Part shown: positions 39,351 to 48,576 of the stretch, in pieces | Layout of the letters: each line of letters begins with the position of its first letter | How positions within the stretch are numbered: position 1 is the first letter of the stretch | Source: Paludibacter jiangxiensis | Lineage (GTDB): Bacteria; Bacteroidota; Bacteroidia; Bacteroidales; Paludibacteraceae | Assembly: GCF_001618385.1 (NCBI RefSeq) | Contig: NZ_BDCR01000002.1 | Span: 1-64,000, forward strand | Direction of reading: 5' to 3' | DNA: 64,000 nt | Translations under genes and position numbers: made by a program | Notes under the pieces: model-generated | Seen by the model: the letters and a program-made list of their open reading frames with translations, nothing else | What the model was told of the DNA's origin: nothing | Databases searched by the model: none

Positions 39351-40670
39351 ATGGAGAAACACAAAATTGTTGACAAAAAGTATTTATTGCCGTTTATACT
39401 GGTAACCTCGTTGTTTTACCTGTGGGCAATTCCGAACAATCTGAATGATATTCTGATTCCCCAGTTTATGAAATCGTTTGAGTTGAACCGCTTACAGGCA
39501 GGTTTGGTGCAATCGGCGTTTTATATGGGTTATTTTCTTTTGTCGCTGCCTGCAGCTTACATCATGGATCGTTATAATTATAAGACAGGACTGCTGATAG
39601 GACTGGTGTTGTATGCCATGGGGGCGTTCTTGTTTTACCCAGCAGCCATTGTCGGTACTTACGGGTTGTTTTTGCTGGCGTTGTTTGTGATTGCCAGCGG
39701 ACTGGCTTTTCTTGAAACGGGATCAAACTCGTTTATTGCGGTTTTGGGCGATCCGGCAACATCCACCCAACGCCTCAATTTCTCGCAGTCGTTTAATCCG
39801 TGGGGAGCTATGAGTGGGGTCTTGATCGGTAATATTTTTATCTTCTCAGGTGTGGAACATTCCGAAGCTCAGGTGGAAGCACTCAAGGCCTCGGGGCAAT
39901 ATCAGAGCTATCTCCATAGCGAAATTCTCAGGGTAATTCCTCCGTATATGGTGATTGGAGCCATTATTTTGGTGATTGCTTTCGTGATGTGGAAAGTGAA
40001 ATTCCCGGCAGAATCAGAAACCGGTACTCACAGGAAAATGGATACAAAAAAAGAGGGAAGCCATGGACATTTTTCCAAACTGTTTCAATATCCTCACTTT
40101 GTAAAAGGGGTGATAGCACAGTTTTTCTATGTGGGTGCACAGGTTGGAACATGGAGCTTTATGATTTCCTATGTGAAGGATTACCTGCAAAGGCCAGAAA
40201 AAGAAGCCGGCTATTTTCTGTTTGCTTCCCTGCTCGCGTTTGGTGTTGGCCGGTTTGTATCTACGGCTTTGATGCGCAAGATTAATCCCCATAAACTCAT
40301 GGGGGCCTATAGCCTGATTAACGTAGTTTTGGCGGCAGTTTCTGTGCTGTTGCCCGGACAGTTGGGCGGATATACCCTGGTGGCATCGAGCTTCTTTATG
40401 TCGCTGATGTTCCCGACAATTTTTGCTTTTGGCGTGAAAGGTTTGGGCCCGAATACCAAAATCGGAGGTTCCATGATCATTATGGCGATTATCGGAGGAG
40501 CAGTATGGACACCGGTGATGGGTCTTATTTCCGATCAAACCAAAAGTCTGGCATTGGCAATGATCATTCCGCTAGTCTGTTATATCTATATATTTTATTA
40601 TGCATTAAAAGGGTCAGTTCCATCCGGACCACTTTACGAAAAGGATGAAACTGTGATCGCGTCTCACTAA
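39351..40670 (+). CDS. fucP: L-fucose:H+ symporter
   Basis: 439 residues, twelve membrane segments of the major facilitator superfamily in FucP form. Starts LLPFILVTSLFYLWAIPNNLNDILIPQF, a hallmark with the conserved NDIL; ALFVIASGLAFLETGSNSFIAVLGDP and FSQSFNPWGAMSG are FucP motifs. Inner membrane. 18 bp after the mutarotase and 32 bp before fucI. Confidence 0.93.
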   Translation: MEKHKIVDKKYLLPFILVTSLFYLWAIPNNLNDILIPQFMKSFELNRLQAGLVQSAFYMGYFLLSLPAAYIMDRYNYKTGLLIGLVLYAMGAFLFYPAAIVGTYGLFLLALFVIASGLAFLETGSNSFIAVLGDPATSTQRLNFSQSFNPWGAMSGVLIGNIFIFSGVEHSEAQVEALKASGQYQSYLHSEILRVIPPYMVIGAIILVIAFVMWKVKFPAESETGTHRKMDTKKEGSHGHFSKLFQYPHFVKGVIAQFFYVGAQVGTWSFMISYVKDYLQRPEKEAGYFLFASLLAFGVGRFVSTALMRKINPHKLMGAYSLINVVLAAVSVLLPGQLGGYTLVASSFFMSLMFPTIFAFGVKGLGPNTKIGGSMIIMAIIGGAVWTPVMGLISDQTKSLALAMIIPLVCYIYIFYYALKGSVPSGPLYEKDETVIASH

Positions 40671-40702
40671 CCACTAATAACTAACCATTAACCAAGACTG
40701 AC

Positions 40703-42475
40703 ATGTCTAAATATCCGAAAGTAGGGATTCGTCCCATTATCGACGGGCGCCAGTACGGTGTTCGTGAAAGTCTGGAAGACCAGACTATGAATATGGCCAA
40801 AAGTGCCGCTGCTCTTATCTCTTCAAAGTTGCGTTATCCTGACGGAACTCCTGTTGAATGTGTAATTGCCGACACTACTATTGGTCGCGTGCCACAGGCT
40901 GCTGCCTGTGCTGAGAAATTTGAAAAAGAGGGAGTGGGTCTTACTCTTTCCGTAACTCCCTGCTGGTGCTACGGAACAGAAACCATTGACCTGAATCCTT
41001 ATTATCCGAAAGCTATCTGGGGTTTCAACGGCACCGAACGTCCGGGAGCTGTATATCTGGCCGCAGCGTTGGCTGGTCATGCTCAAAAAGGTATTCCTGC
41101 TTTCGGAATCTACGGTCACGATGTGCAGGATAGTACTGATACCAGTATTCCTGCTGATGTGGAAGAAAAGATTCTGCGTTTCATCAAAGCAGGATTGGCT
41201 GTGGCCATGATGCGCGGAAAATCGTATCTCGGCATCGGCGGCCAGTGCATGGGTATTGCTGGTTCGGTAGTTGATCCCGATTTCTTCCAGGATTATCTGG
41301 GTATTCGTGTGGAAGCCGTAGATGAAGTTGAAATCATTCGACGCGTTGAAGGTGAAATTTATGATAAGGAAGAGTTTGCCAAGGCAATGGCATGGACTGA
41401 AAAATATTGCAAGTCGAACGAAGGCCAGGATTACAATGTGCCTGAAAAACAAAGCTCTTCCGAAAAGCGTGAAAAAGACTGGGAATATGTGGTCAAAATG
41501 ACCATCATCATGCGTGATCTGATGATTGGAAATCCGAAGCTGAAAGAGTTGGGTTTTGCGGAAGAAGCGCTCGGTCACAATGCAATTCTGGCCGGTTTTC
41601 AGGGACAACGTCAATGGACCGACTTTATGCCAAACGGCGATTTCTCCGAAGCATTGCTCTGCTCTTCTTTCGACTGGAACGGGATTCGCGAAGCTTTTGT
41701 TTTGGCAACCGAAAACGACTCGTTAAACGGTATCGCGATGTTGTTTGGTCACTTACTGACCAACACTGCTTCTATTTTCTCAGATGTACGTACCTTCTGG
41801 AGTCCGGAAGCTGTGAAACGAGTAACGGGCTACGATCTCGAAGGTCCTGCTGCCAATGGTATTATCCACCTGATCAACTCAGGGGCTACCTGTCTGGATG
41901 CAACCGGTGAACAAACCAATGACGAAGGTCAGCCGGCAATGAAACCTTTCTGGGATATTACCGAAGAAGAAGTGTTGAAATGTCTCGACGCTACCACCTG
42001 GTATCCGGCCGATAAAGGTTATTTCCGTGGCGGAGGTTACTCTTCCAACTTCCTTTCCAAAGGAGGAATGCCGGTAACGATGCTGCGTGTGAACCGGATC
42101 AAAGGCTTGGGTCCGGTGTTGCAAATCGCCGAAGGATGGACCGTGGATCTTCCTGCTGATGTTCACAATGCCATCAACGTGCGTACCGATAAAACATGGC
42201 CGACCACCTGGTTTGCTCCGCGCCTGAATGACTCGCAACAATTTAAAGACGTGTACAGCGTGATGAACAATTGGGGCGCCAACCACGGTGCAATCAGCTA
42301 CGGACACATTGGTGCCGATTTGATTACCCTGGCTTCTATACTTCGCATTCCGGTTTGCATGCATAATGTGGAAGAGGATAAAATCTTCCGTCCGGCAGCC
42401 TGGAACGCATTCGGTATGGATGCCGAAGGTTCCGACTATCGTGCTTGCCAGACTTACGGGGCGTTGTATAAATAA
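40703..42475 (+). CDS. fucI: L-fucose isomerase
   Basis: 590 residues, as in E. coli FucI (591). [20 protein letters not shown] is the conserved start, and [48 protein letters not shown] and [19 protein letters not shown] follow. It converts L-fucose to L-fuculose with Mn2+. No fuculokinase gene is next to it. A terminator follows at 42497. Confidence 0.97.
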   Translation: MSKYPKVGIRPIIDGRQYGVRESLEDQTMNMAKSAAALISSKLRYPDGTPVECVIADTTIGRVPQAAACAEKFEKEGVGLTLSVTPCWCYGTETIDLNPYYPKAIWGFNGTERPGAVYLAAALAGHAQKGIPAFGIYGHDVQDSTDTSIPADVEEKILRFIKAGLAVAMMRGKSYLGIGGQCMGIAGSVVDPDFFQDYLGIRVEAVDEVEIIRRVEGEIYDKEEFAKAMAWTEKYCKSNEGQDYNVPEKQSSSEKREKDWEYVVKMTIIMRDLMIGNPKLKELGFAEEALGHNAILAGFQGQRQWTDFMPNGDFSEALLCSSFDWNGIREAFVLATENDSLNGIAMLFGHLLTNTASIFSDVRTFWSPEAVKRVTGYDLEGPAANGIIHLINSGATCLDATGEQTNDEGQPAMKPFWDITEEEVLKCLDATTWYPADKGYFRGGGYSSNFLSKGGMPVTMLRVNRIKGLGPVLQIAEGWTVDLPADVHNAINVRTDKTWPTTWFAPRLNDSQQFKDVYSVMNNWGANHGAISYGHIGADLITLASILRIPVCMHNVEEDKIFRPAAWNAFGMDAEGSDYRACQTYGALYK

Positions 42476-42496
42476 ACATACTGCTTTTACTAATAA

Positions 42497-42540
42497 AATC
42501 GGAAGGTTTGGGAATGCCCGGGCCTTCCGATTGTTGTTTT
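42497..42540 (+). terminator. terminator of the fuc operon
   Basis: AATCGGAAGG (42497-42506) pairs with CCTTCCGATT (42523-42532), with an inner GGG-AATG-CCC hairpin, then GTTGTTTTA. It lies 21 bp after the fucI stop. Confidence 0.8.
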
Positions 42541-42603
42541 AGAGGTGTTTTGTTTGTTCTAAATATCATATATGAAGTTAAATAAAAATATAATGAACAT
42601 GTA

Positions 42604-42634
42604 TTTGAAATATGAACAATGTTCATTATATTTG
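42604..42634 (+). promoter_or_regulatory. TetR gene promoter with embedded operator
   Basis: TTTG at 42604-42607, exactly 19 bp, TATATTTG at 42627-42634: a perfect Bacteroidetes promoter. The spacer holds the 15-bp palindrome ATGAACAATGTTCAT (42612-42626), which abuts the -7 box. A second ATGAACATGTAT half-type site precedes the -33 box at 42593-42604. The layout predicts autorepression by the TetR protein. Confidence 0.8.
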
Positions 42635-42659
42635 CACTGTTATTTAATTACTGTTTATT

Positions 42660-43337
42660 ATGGTTGCAAACAAAGCTATTCAGGAGCAACGGATGAAAGG
42701 ATATTTCATTCAGGCGACAAAAGATATCCTTAAGGGAGAAGGACTTAAGGGAGTGAGTGTGAGAAATGTTGCCCAACAGGCAGGGTATTCGTATTCAACT
42801 ATTTACAACTATTTCAAAGATGTGAACGATCTTGTTTTTGTCTGTATTTCCGATTTTCAGCAAGAGTGTGCTTCATTTGTTGCCGACCAGGCGCAGTCGT
42901 CTGCTCCGGGAATCGATAGGTTGAAGAAGCTTGTGGTTGGGTATGTGAATTTTTTCGTGGAATATCCGGGCCTTTTCGAGCTTTTCTATCTGGCCAAAGT
43001 GGGCGACTTCGGACACAAGGAAGCCACGATTAATGTGATTAATAGTTCGTTGGATGCTATTTGTGAAAAGGAATGGAACTATTGTATTGCACGAGGAATG
43101 GTGAAGGCCGCAGATGTGGAACGCCTTAAAGCGCAATTGCGTTACATGGTCATCGGTTTGTTGTTGCTGTACCTGAATCGTCGTTTCCCGGCTTCATATT
43201 CTGAGTTTATGAATCAGCTCACGATTCAGATAAATGCCATTTTGGGTAGTGAAACGTCATCTGGACAAACAGCCGCTAATACAGCTCAGGGTGGGCCACT
43301 TGTACAAAACTCATTGATCTCGGTCAATATTAAATAG
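42660..43337 (+). CDS. TetR/AcrR-family regulator
   Basis: 225 residues. N-terminal HTH: YFIQATKDILKGEGLKGVSVRNVAQQAGYSYSTIYNYFKDVNDLV, standard for TetR. The C-terminal helical ligand domain has no recognisable signature. It begins 25 bp after the -7 box whose spacer carries a palindrome, so it probably regulates itself and the following gene (6-bp gap). Ligand unknown. Confidence 0.9.
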   Translation: MVANKAIQEQRMKGYFIQATKDILKGEGLKGVSVRNVAQQAGYSYSTIYNYFKDVNDLVFVCISDFQQECASFVADQAQSSAPGIDRLKKLVVGYVNFFVEYPGLFELFYLAKVGDFGHKEATINVINSSLDAICEKEWNYCIARGMVKAADVERLKAQLRYMVIGLLLLYLNRRFPASYSEFMNQLTIQINAILGSETSSGQTAANTAQGGPLVQNSLISVNIK

Positions 43338-43343
43338 CCTGCT

Positions 43344-43883
43344 ATGGAAAGAATTGAAGGGTGGAAACACGGGGAGGAGTTATCTAAAATCTTCGCGAAA
43401 TGTAATATTTCAGGATCGTCTGCCGTGCTGCATGTTGCGCCGGATTATACTCTTCTGGCGTTAGCGACCAAAGGAATAGAACCCGATGTTATCTGGCAAT
43501 TTGATATTGGCTTTGAGAAAACTGCAAATCAATTTTTCAGGCATAATCCGCCAACACCCGGAGAGGTGGAGAATGCCATAATGGTGGTGGAAGATGAGGT
43601 GATGCAGGTGAGTAAATTGATTCCGGCCGGAACGCATCTTTTTTCATTTGATGTCGCCGTGAAAGAAATTTATGCTCAACTTGAACCTTACCAGCAATCA
43701 TCCGCTCGTCTGCTCTACCGTCACGATGTTGAAGCTATTTTCGGACGTCTGTCAACAATTATATCAGGTCGTCCGGTTTCTTCTGATACACTTCCGCAAA
43801 CGGCTACATTTGCCGCCGCTCTGTTGATCCTCCGAGAAGTGATGTTTCATCTGGGGTTTGATGAAGTAACCCTGTGTGATTGA
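43344..43883 (+). CDS. unrecognised protein co-transcribed with the TetR gene
   Basis: 179 residues, no signal peptide, no membrane segment, and no motif I recognise. It contains SGSSAVLHVAPDYTLLALATKG and ends with a hydrophobic helix (FAAALLILREVMFHLGFDEV). It starts 6 bp after the TetR stop, so it shares its promoter and the palindrome operator. A strong terminator follows. Confidence 0.7.
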   Translation: MERIEGWKHGEELSKIFAKCNISGSSAVLHVAPDYTLLALATKGIEPDVIWQFDIGFEKTANQFFRHNPPTPGEVENAIMVVEDEVMQVSKLIPAGTHLFSFDVAVKEIYAQLEPYQQSSARLLYRHDVEAIFGRLSTIISGRPVSSDTLPQTATFAAALLILREVMFHLGFDEVTLCD

Positions 43884-43896
43884 CCTGCTAAAACGC

Positions 43897-43931
43897 AAAA
43901 CGGTTGAGAGATTCTCCCAACCGTTTTTTTT
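43897..43931 (+). terminator. terminator after the TetR operon
   Basis: AAAACGGTTG (43897-43906) pairs with CAACCGTTTT (43918-43927), with partial inner GAGA/TCTC pairing, followed by a run of T. It lies between convergent genes. Confidence 0.85.
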
Positions 43932-43950
43932 GTTCTTTATTTCCCGATAA

Positions 43951-44817
43951 TTAATTGCTTGTTTTGAAGGTTTTTGTGATTCCTCCGGAAGTGGCAGTCG
44001 CCAGATTGTCGCAGGTGCCGTCTCCATAATCAATCACAACAGTTTTGCTATTAACGGTAATCGTTAGTTTACCTTTCTGTATGTAAGGGCAAAGATTGCC
44101 GACAATTAATGGGTTATTTTCGTCAATTACCATCGAATATGTCGTGCCTTTCGTGTTCATACCTTTGGAAACTCCTTTGATAGAGAAGGTATCGTCGTAA
44201 GGAAATAGCGGTGTTCCGTTGATTTCAAGACGTTCCCTTACTCGTTCCGAACGACAGGTGATTTTTGTCAGGTCGGGTTTGGTGATGGTGTCATTGGATA
44301 CTAAAGTCCAGTAAGGGTGATTCTTTGTGTTGAATCCCTTGTAAATAACAGTTTTCACTACGCCTACTTTGTTGTTGTTTACATAAAAATTCTGTGTTTT
44401 GATTGTATAGGACGCATTTGCAACCGAAAGTTTGTTGGTAATGGTAATAATCAGTTTTCCTTTGTAAACGTTGCTCCTTCTTCCTGTAAAACCGGAAGTG
44501 CCAAAGTCGATAGTGATTACTTTTGGAAAGTTCACCGAGTCAGGTTTGTCTACCGTAATGGTGATGGAGGAACTGGTAACTCCGGAGGTTTTCAAGGCCG
44601 AACTGCTGCTTTTGAATCCGGCTGAAGATAATCCGGTAAGATACTCATCAGCTTCGTTAACCATGTCATCACCGATACTTGAAACTTCTGACTCGTCGGT
44701 GGACGCAACCAGCAAGTCGGACGTAGAGGAGAGTTCTTCGATCTGAGCACAGGAAGCCATCAAACAAACTAAGCCGAAACCGGCAGCGAGAAGTGATATT
44801 AGTAAACCTTTTTTCAT
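43951..44817 (-). CDS. lipoprotein of unknown function
   Basis: 288 residues from ATG 44817, chosen because it opens a lipoprotein signal MKKGLLISLLAAGFGLVCLM followed by the lipobox ASC (Cys24). The mature part is Ser-rich (EELSSTSDLLVASTDESEVSS), then two beta-rich units with the pattern KGKLIITITN / KGKLTITVNS, each next to an IDFG or IDYGDG turn. This resembles tandem Ig-like or adhesive folds of Bacteroidetes surface lipoproteins. I do not recognise a named family. Upstream-extended starts are possible but lack a signal. Confidence 0.75.
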   Translation of the reverse strand: MKKGLLISLLAAGFGLVCLMASCAQIEELSSTSDLLVASTDESEVSSIGDDMVNEADEYLTGLSSAGFKSSSSALKTSGVTSSSITITVDKPDSVNFPKVITIDFGTSGFTGRRSNVYKGKLIITITNKLSVANASYTIKTQNFYVNNNKVGVVKTVIYKGFNTKNHPYWTLVSNDTITKPDLTKITCRSERVRERLEINGTPLFPYDDTFSIKGVSKGMNTKGTTYSMVIDENNPLIVGNLCPYIQKGKLTITVNSKTVVIDYGDGTCDNLATATSGGITKTFKTSN

Positions 44818-44978
44818 ACGCCTTAAAATTTTTGAGGATTTGTAATAGGTGTGGATCAAACAAAGAGAATGTTTGTGATTGTTAATTCTGCAAAGATATT
44901 GGTTGTGTTTGAAAATAATTGCATCCAACAACTATTTTTTTCGGTTTTAGGGTGAATTTTTTTGAGAAGAAGGCTCTT

Positions 44979-45851
44979 TTAGAATAAATCTGAAAGTTTT
45001 TTGCCTAAAAGTTTAACTTTTAGCGCTTCAGGGCATTTGTTGCCAACATGACAGATCACTCCTTTTTCGATGGAGAGGGATAATGAGAGGAATTCGCCAT
45101 TCAGTTCTGTTGTATGTTCCACGATGGCTTTCGGACTTTGTGCCCAGTTCCATTCCCAGGTGTTGTATCGTTCGGTTTGTAAATCATAGATACTCTCTGT
45201 TTCTTCGGAGGAGAAATGCTTGATGCCGGAGAAATATCGTTTTGAGAATTGGCTTGCAAGTTGTTGTAAAAAGCCGATAGGACCCATGTTCTTAAGCGAT
45301 TCACTCTCTTGCCGGATATTGGTGACTTTGCTGCGTACTGATTTTACCGCTTTGCTTTCTGTTATGTGGGGAGATGTGAGAGCTGTTTCAAGAGCATCAA
45401 GGTTGGTATCGTAGAGCAATGTGCCGTGAAAAAGCACGTGAGTGCCGCTGCTGTGTACTGCCGTTCCGGTAATTTTTTTCTGGTTGAGATAGAGATCTTT
45501 TCTTATGCCAACCGATGTTTTGACTCCCAGAGAGGAGAGTACGGATACAATTTCAGAGAGCGGATTGTAATCTAGCGGATTGCTTGCTTTAGTTGCGATA
45601 AAGCAAAAATTGATATTTCCGCTGTCGTGATAAACAGCTCCTCCGCCCGACAAACGGCGTACTATCTGAATACTTTCCGACAGGCAATAGGGAAGATTGA
45701 CCTCGGCATAGATGTTTTGGTTGCGCCCCAACACTACGCAAGGGTCGTTGATATAGAAAAACAGAACGTCACAAGGACGTTCTGTTAATAGAAATTGTTC
45801 GGATGCAAGATTGAATGACGGCGAATGAGATTCGCTGACAATGATTTGCAT
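44979..45851 (-). CDS. lplA: lipoate-protein ligase A-type protein
   Basis: 290 residues. Lipoyl-binding motif RRLSGGGAVYHDSGNINFCFI (from about 65), then the lysine-bearing segment YLNQKKITGTAVHSSGTHVLFHGTLLYDTNL. It attaches lipoate to the E2 lipoyl domain via lipoyl-AMP. It ends an operon that contains an E2 gene with a lipoyl domain (57203), so that E2 is its likely partner. It is shorter than E. coli LplA (338), so the accessory domain may be reduced. 2 bp after the tandem aldolase gene. Confidence 0.9.
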   Translation of the reverse strand: MQIIVSESHSPSFNLASEQFLLTERPCDVLFFYINDPCVVLGRNQNIYAEVNLPYCLSESIQIVRRLSGGGAVYHDSGNINFCFIATKASNPLDYNPLSEIVSVLSSLGVKTSVGIRKDLYLNQKKITGTAVHSSGTHVLFHGTLLYDTNLDALETALTSPHITESKAVKSVRSKVTNIRQESESLKNMGPIGFLQQLASQFSKRYFSGIKHFSSEETESIYDLQTERYNTWEWNWAQSPKAIVEHTTELNGEFLSLSLSIEKGVICHVGNKCPEALKVKLLGKKLSDLF

Positions 45852-45853
45852 GA

Positions 45854-47152
45854 TTATTTTACATTAAAAGCAATGCGTAATTCGTCAATTTCCTTGTCTC
45901 CCATCGGTTGCAGCTCGCCAACAGAGGCAGCCATTACCAATGAGTTTGCCGAGAATTCTGCCACTTCGAGGTAGTCGAAAGTGTTGAGCAATTTGTCACC
46001 GGTTACCACCACACAGTCGTTGGCTACCAGTACCACACGGTTATGGTTGAACATTTCGGCCATGCCTTCCACATCGCTGTAGAGTGAGCCGAACGGAATG
46101 GTAGGAACATCCTGCAGGAAGATCCAGCTTTCGGGAATGGTACGCACATCAAATTTCTGTCCGCTTACCGCATGTGCCATCAGGTTGACCGGTTGGGTTG
46201 AGATGATGGAGTTGATATGCGGATTCATTTGGTAGATGCGTTGGTGCAGTGCCACCGAACGGCTTGGTGTTTTACCGGCTTCTGACATGCCATTCTTTAT
46301 CTGAACGAGATCGCTCGGGGTAATATCCCAACGGGCAACATCGCGCGGAGTAATCAGAAAGTCGTCATCTCTCCAGCGTACGGAAACGGTGCCGTAGGTA
46401 GAGATCATCAGGCCCTGGTCGCAGGCACGTCGAATCATTTTCACCATATCGGTACGGATGGCGCGTTCGTCCGAAGGATATTCCACATCCATAAACGGAG
46501 TGACATTTTTCGGGAACATATCGATGTATTGAGAAATCTGATCGTCGGTCAGCGTATTTACGTTGCCCAGTTTACCGGCAGCAACGATAGTGCGGCAGCA
46601 AAATTCCAGCGTTTCGAAACGTTGATAAGCGTCCATCATGTCTGTGCCGCCCAATACAACGCCGTGGTTCTCCATGATTACCGCGCGGTATTTCGGGTTT
46701 TCGAATTCTTTGGCAATTTTCTTACCAAGGTCTTCACTACCGGGACAGCCGTAAGGTGCATAGCCGATTTCACCGCAGATGAAACGAGCCTGAGGAATGA
46801 TATTGGTGTTGGGTACTTTGCGGGCAATACTGAACGCAACCAGTCCCGGGGGGTGAGCGTGGATAATTGCCCGGAGTTCCGGACGAGCTTCAAAGATTGC
46901 TTTGTGGAAAGGATATTCTGACGAAGGCTTGTGCGGACCGACAATGGTTCCGTCTTTTTTGACACACATAATGTCTTTGGTTGTCAACGATCCCTTGTCA
47001 ACGCCCGAAGGTGTGATCCAGATATCACCGTTGTCATCTCTGATCGAGATGTTTCCACCCGAGGTGGTGGTCATGCCACTCCGGTAAATACGTCCGATAA
47101 TCACATTGATCTGTTCTACCGGATGCATTAAGTTTACATCTAATTGGTTCAT
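45854..47152 (-). CDS. tandem class II aldolase, second domain degenerate
   Basis: 432 residues: two class II aldolase/adducin domains (about 8-205 and 225-425). The first has an intact zinc site: TTSGGNISIR, EYPFHKAIFEARPELRAIIHAHPP (HxH) and MENHGVVLGG. The second keeps the fold (STYGTVSVRWRDDDFLITP) but the HxH is replaced by STQP, so it should not bind zinc. Single-domain members (about 215 residues) such as FucA cleave ketose-1-phosphates to DHAP and an aldehyde. Here the second half could be structural or allosteric. Confidence 0.85.
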   Translation of the reverse strand: MNQLDVNLMHPVEQINVIIGRIYRSGMTTTSGGNISIRDDNGDIWITPSGVDKGSLTTKDIMCVKKDGTIVGPHKPSSEYPFHKAIFEARPELRAIIHAHPPGLVAFSIARKVPNTNIIPQARFICGEIGYAPYGCPGSEDLGKKIAKEFENPKYRAVIMENHGVVLGGTDMMDAYQRFETLEFCCRTIVAAGKLGNVNTLTDDQISQYIDMFPKNVTPFMDVEYPSDERAIRTDMVKMIRRACDQGLMISTYGTVSVRWRDDDFLITPRDVARWDITPSDLVQIKNGMSEAGKTPSRSVALHQRIYQMNPHINSIISTQPVNLMAHAVSGQKFDVRTIPESWIFLQDVPTIPFGSLYSDVEGMAEMFNHNRVVLVANDCVVVTGDKLLNTFDYLEVAEFSANSLVMAASVGELQPMGDKEIDELRIAFNVK

Positions 47153-47204
47153 CTTTAAAAATTATATAGTTAAAACACACATTGAAGTGATACTTTCCTG
47201 ATGA

Positions 47205-47234
47205 AGCAGGAATTGGTTCCTGCTCGTTTTTTTT
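47205..47234 (+). terminator. strong hairpin plus T-tract in antisense orientation
   Basis: AGCAGGAA-TTGG-TTCCTGCT (47205-47224) followed by CG and eight T (47227-47234). As read on the plus strand this is a textbook intrinsic terminator, yet both neighbours are on the minus strand. It may stop antisense RNA or be a mere hairpin in the minus-strand transcript. Confidence 0.7.
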
Positions 47235-47294
47235 ATTGCCTTTTTCTTCGATATTTTTCGTTTGTGAGTAAAAAATATCTCGTCTGCTTGCCGT

Positions 47295-48566
47295 CTATTT
47301 TGAGTAATTGCTTAATAAATAGCTTTCTGCCTCCACAGACCAAAGCCCTTTGTTTTTCTTGCAAATATCGGCTAAATTTTTCAAAACCGGGTCTGTTTTT
47401 CCTTTTTCTTCGAACTCGGAGATGGCTGTTAACGGAAAATTAATATGGGTGTAGATCAACTTTTTCCCTCCCGGAATTTCAGGCAGGTGATTGGTGGCTT
47501 CTGCCACGGCATCCAATCCTCCGATATGGGTCACCAATCCCGCCGGATCGAGCCCTTTCGACATCATTTCCAACGCTTCCACCATATCGGCAGTATTGCC
47601 TCCGCTGGTTCCCACCACGTGGGTGTAGGCATAGTGAACGTTGTAGAAGTTGAACGAGGCACTGAAGGTCGGATCGCCCGGGCCTGCAAAGAAGTTGAGG
47701 CACCCATCAAACGCCAGAATGGCATCGCCCTGTTCTACTACCGGTTTTACGGGAGCAAACACGAACACGTCGTCGTAGCCGGTTCCGCCACTGATAGCCT
47801 TGAGTTCTTCCACCGGATTTTTCATTTTGCCGGTGTTGATATAACGCAGGTCGATGCCGCGCGATTGAGCGAATTCAATTGGAAGTATCGTTGCCGCGCG
47901 GTCGAGGCGGGTCTGGTCGACATCGGTCACAACTACCAGCGATGGCTTGCGGTCTTCGCGACGAAGCACGTAGTTGATGGCTGCCAGTCCCATCGGGCCT
48001 ACACCCGCCAAAATGGCCATTTTGCCACCCTCCACGATTTCCATCTTGTGTACGTAGCTGCCCGGTGTGGTGTGGTAGTTAGCATGCATGGCGCCGATGA
48101 CGCACGAAAGCGGTTCTGCCAGCGAAGCAGGATAATACCCTTCGCCTTTGTAGGCCAGCAGGCAATTTTTCTCCATCACTTCGTTGGGAATGATGACGTA
48201 AGTAGCATCGCCGCCGATGTGCTGATAACTGTAACCCGGAGCACTCAAAACGCCAACGGGTCCGTCTTCGTAGTACAAAGCGGGCTGAATGGAAAATTTG
48301 TCGCCGGCTTTGAATTTGTCGGCCCATTTTGCGCCGACTTCCACCAACTCTCCGGCAAACTCGTGGCCGATAATGATGGGGTTCTCGGCAACGTCATCGG
48401 GCACACGCTTGTGATCCGTTCCCTGGCTCGAAGCCTTATAGGACGACATGCAAAGAGAGTCGGAAACTACCTTTGCCAATATCTCATTCTCTTTTATCTG
48501 CGGCAACTCAAACTCTTCCAAACGAAGATCTTTTTTGCCATATAGTCGTACTGCTTTTGTTTTCAT
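47295..48566 (-). CDS. zinc-dependent medium-chain dehydrogenase
   Basis: 423 residues, longer than the usual 340-370. GHEFAGELVEVGAKWADKFKAGDKF is the MDR signature, LAEPLSCVIGAMHANYH a catalytic-domain motif, AILAGVGPMGLAAINYVLRR the Rossmann loop, and VTDVDQTRLDRA has the Asp that favours NAD+. The long central insertion (KMKNPVEELKAISGGTGYDDVFVFAP) resembles sugar or polyol-phosphate dehydrogenases such as SorE. In a catabolic cluster with aldolases, so a sugar, polyol or their phosphate is the probable substrate. Stop at 47295; next gene after 142 bp. Confidence 0.85.
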   Translation of the reverse strand: MKTKAVRLYGKKDLRLEEFELPQIKENEILAKVVSDSLCMSSYKASSQGTDHKRVPDDVAENPIIIGHEFAGELVEVGAKWADKFKAGDKFSIQPALYYEDGPVGVLSAPGYSYQHIGGDATYVIIPNEVMEKNCLLAYKGEGYYPASLAEPLSCVIGAMHANYHTTPGSYVHKMEIVEGGKMAILAGVGPMGLAAINYVLRREDRKPSLVVVTDVDQTRLDRAATILPIEFAQSRGIDLRYINTGKMKNPVEELKAISGGTGYDDVFVFAPVKPVVEQGDAILAFDGCLNFFAGPGDPTFSASFNFYNVHYAYTHVVGTSGGNTADMVEALEMMSKGLDPAGLVTHIGGLDAVAEATNHLPEIPGGKKLIYTHINFPLTAISEFEEKGKTDPVLKNLADICKKNKGLWSVEAESYLLSNYSK

Positions 48567-48576
48567 AAGATAGAGA

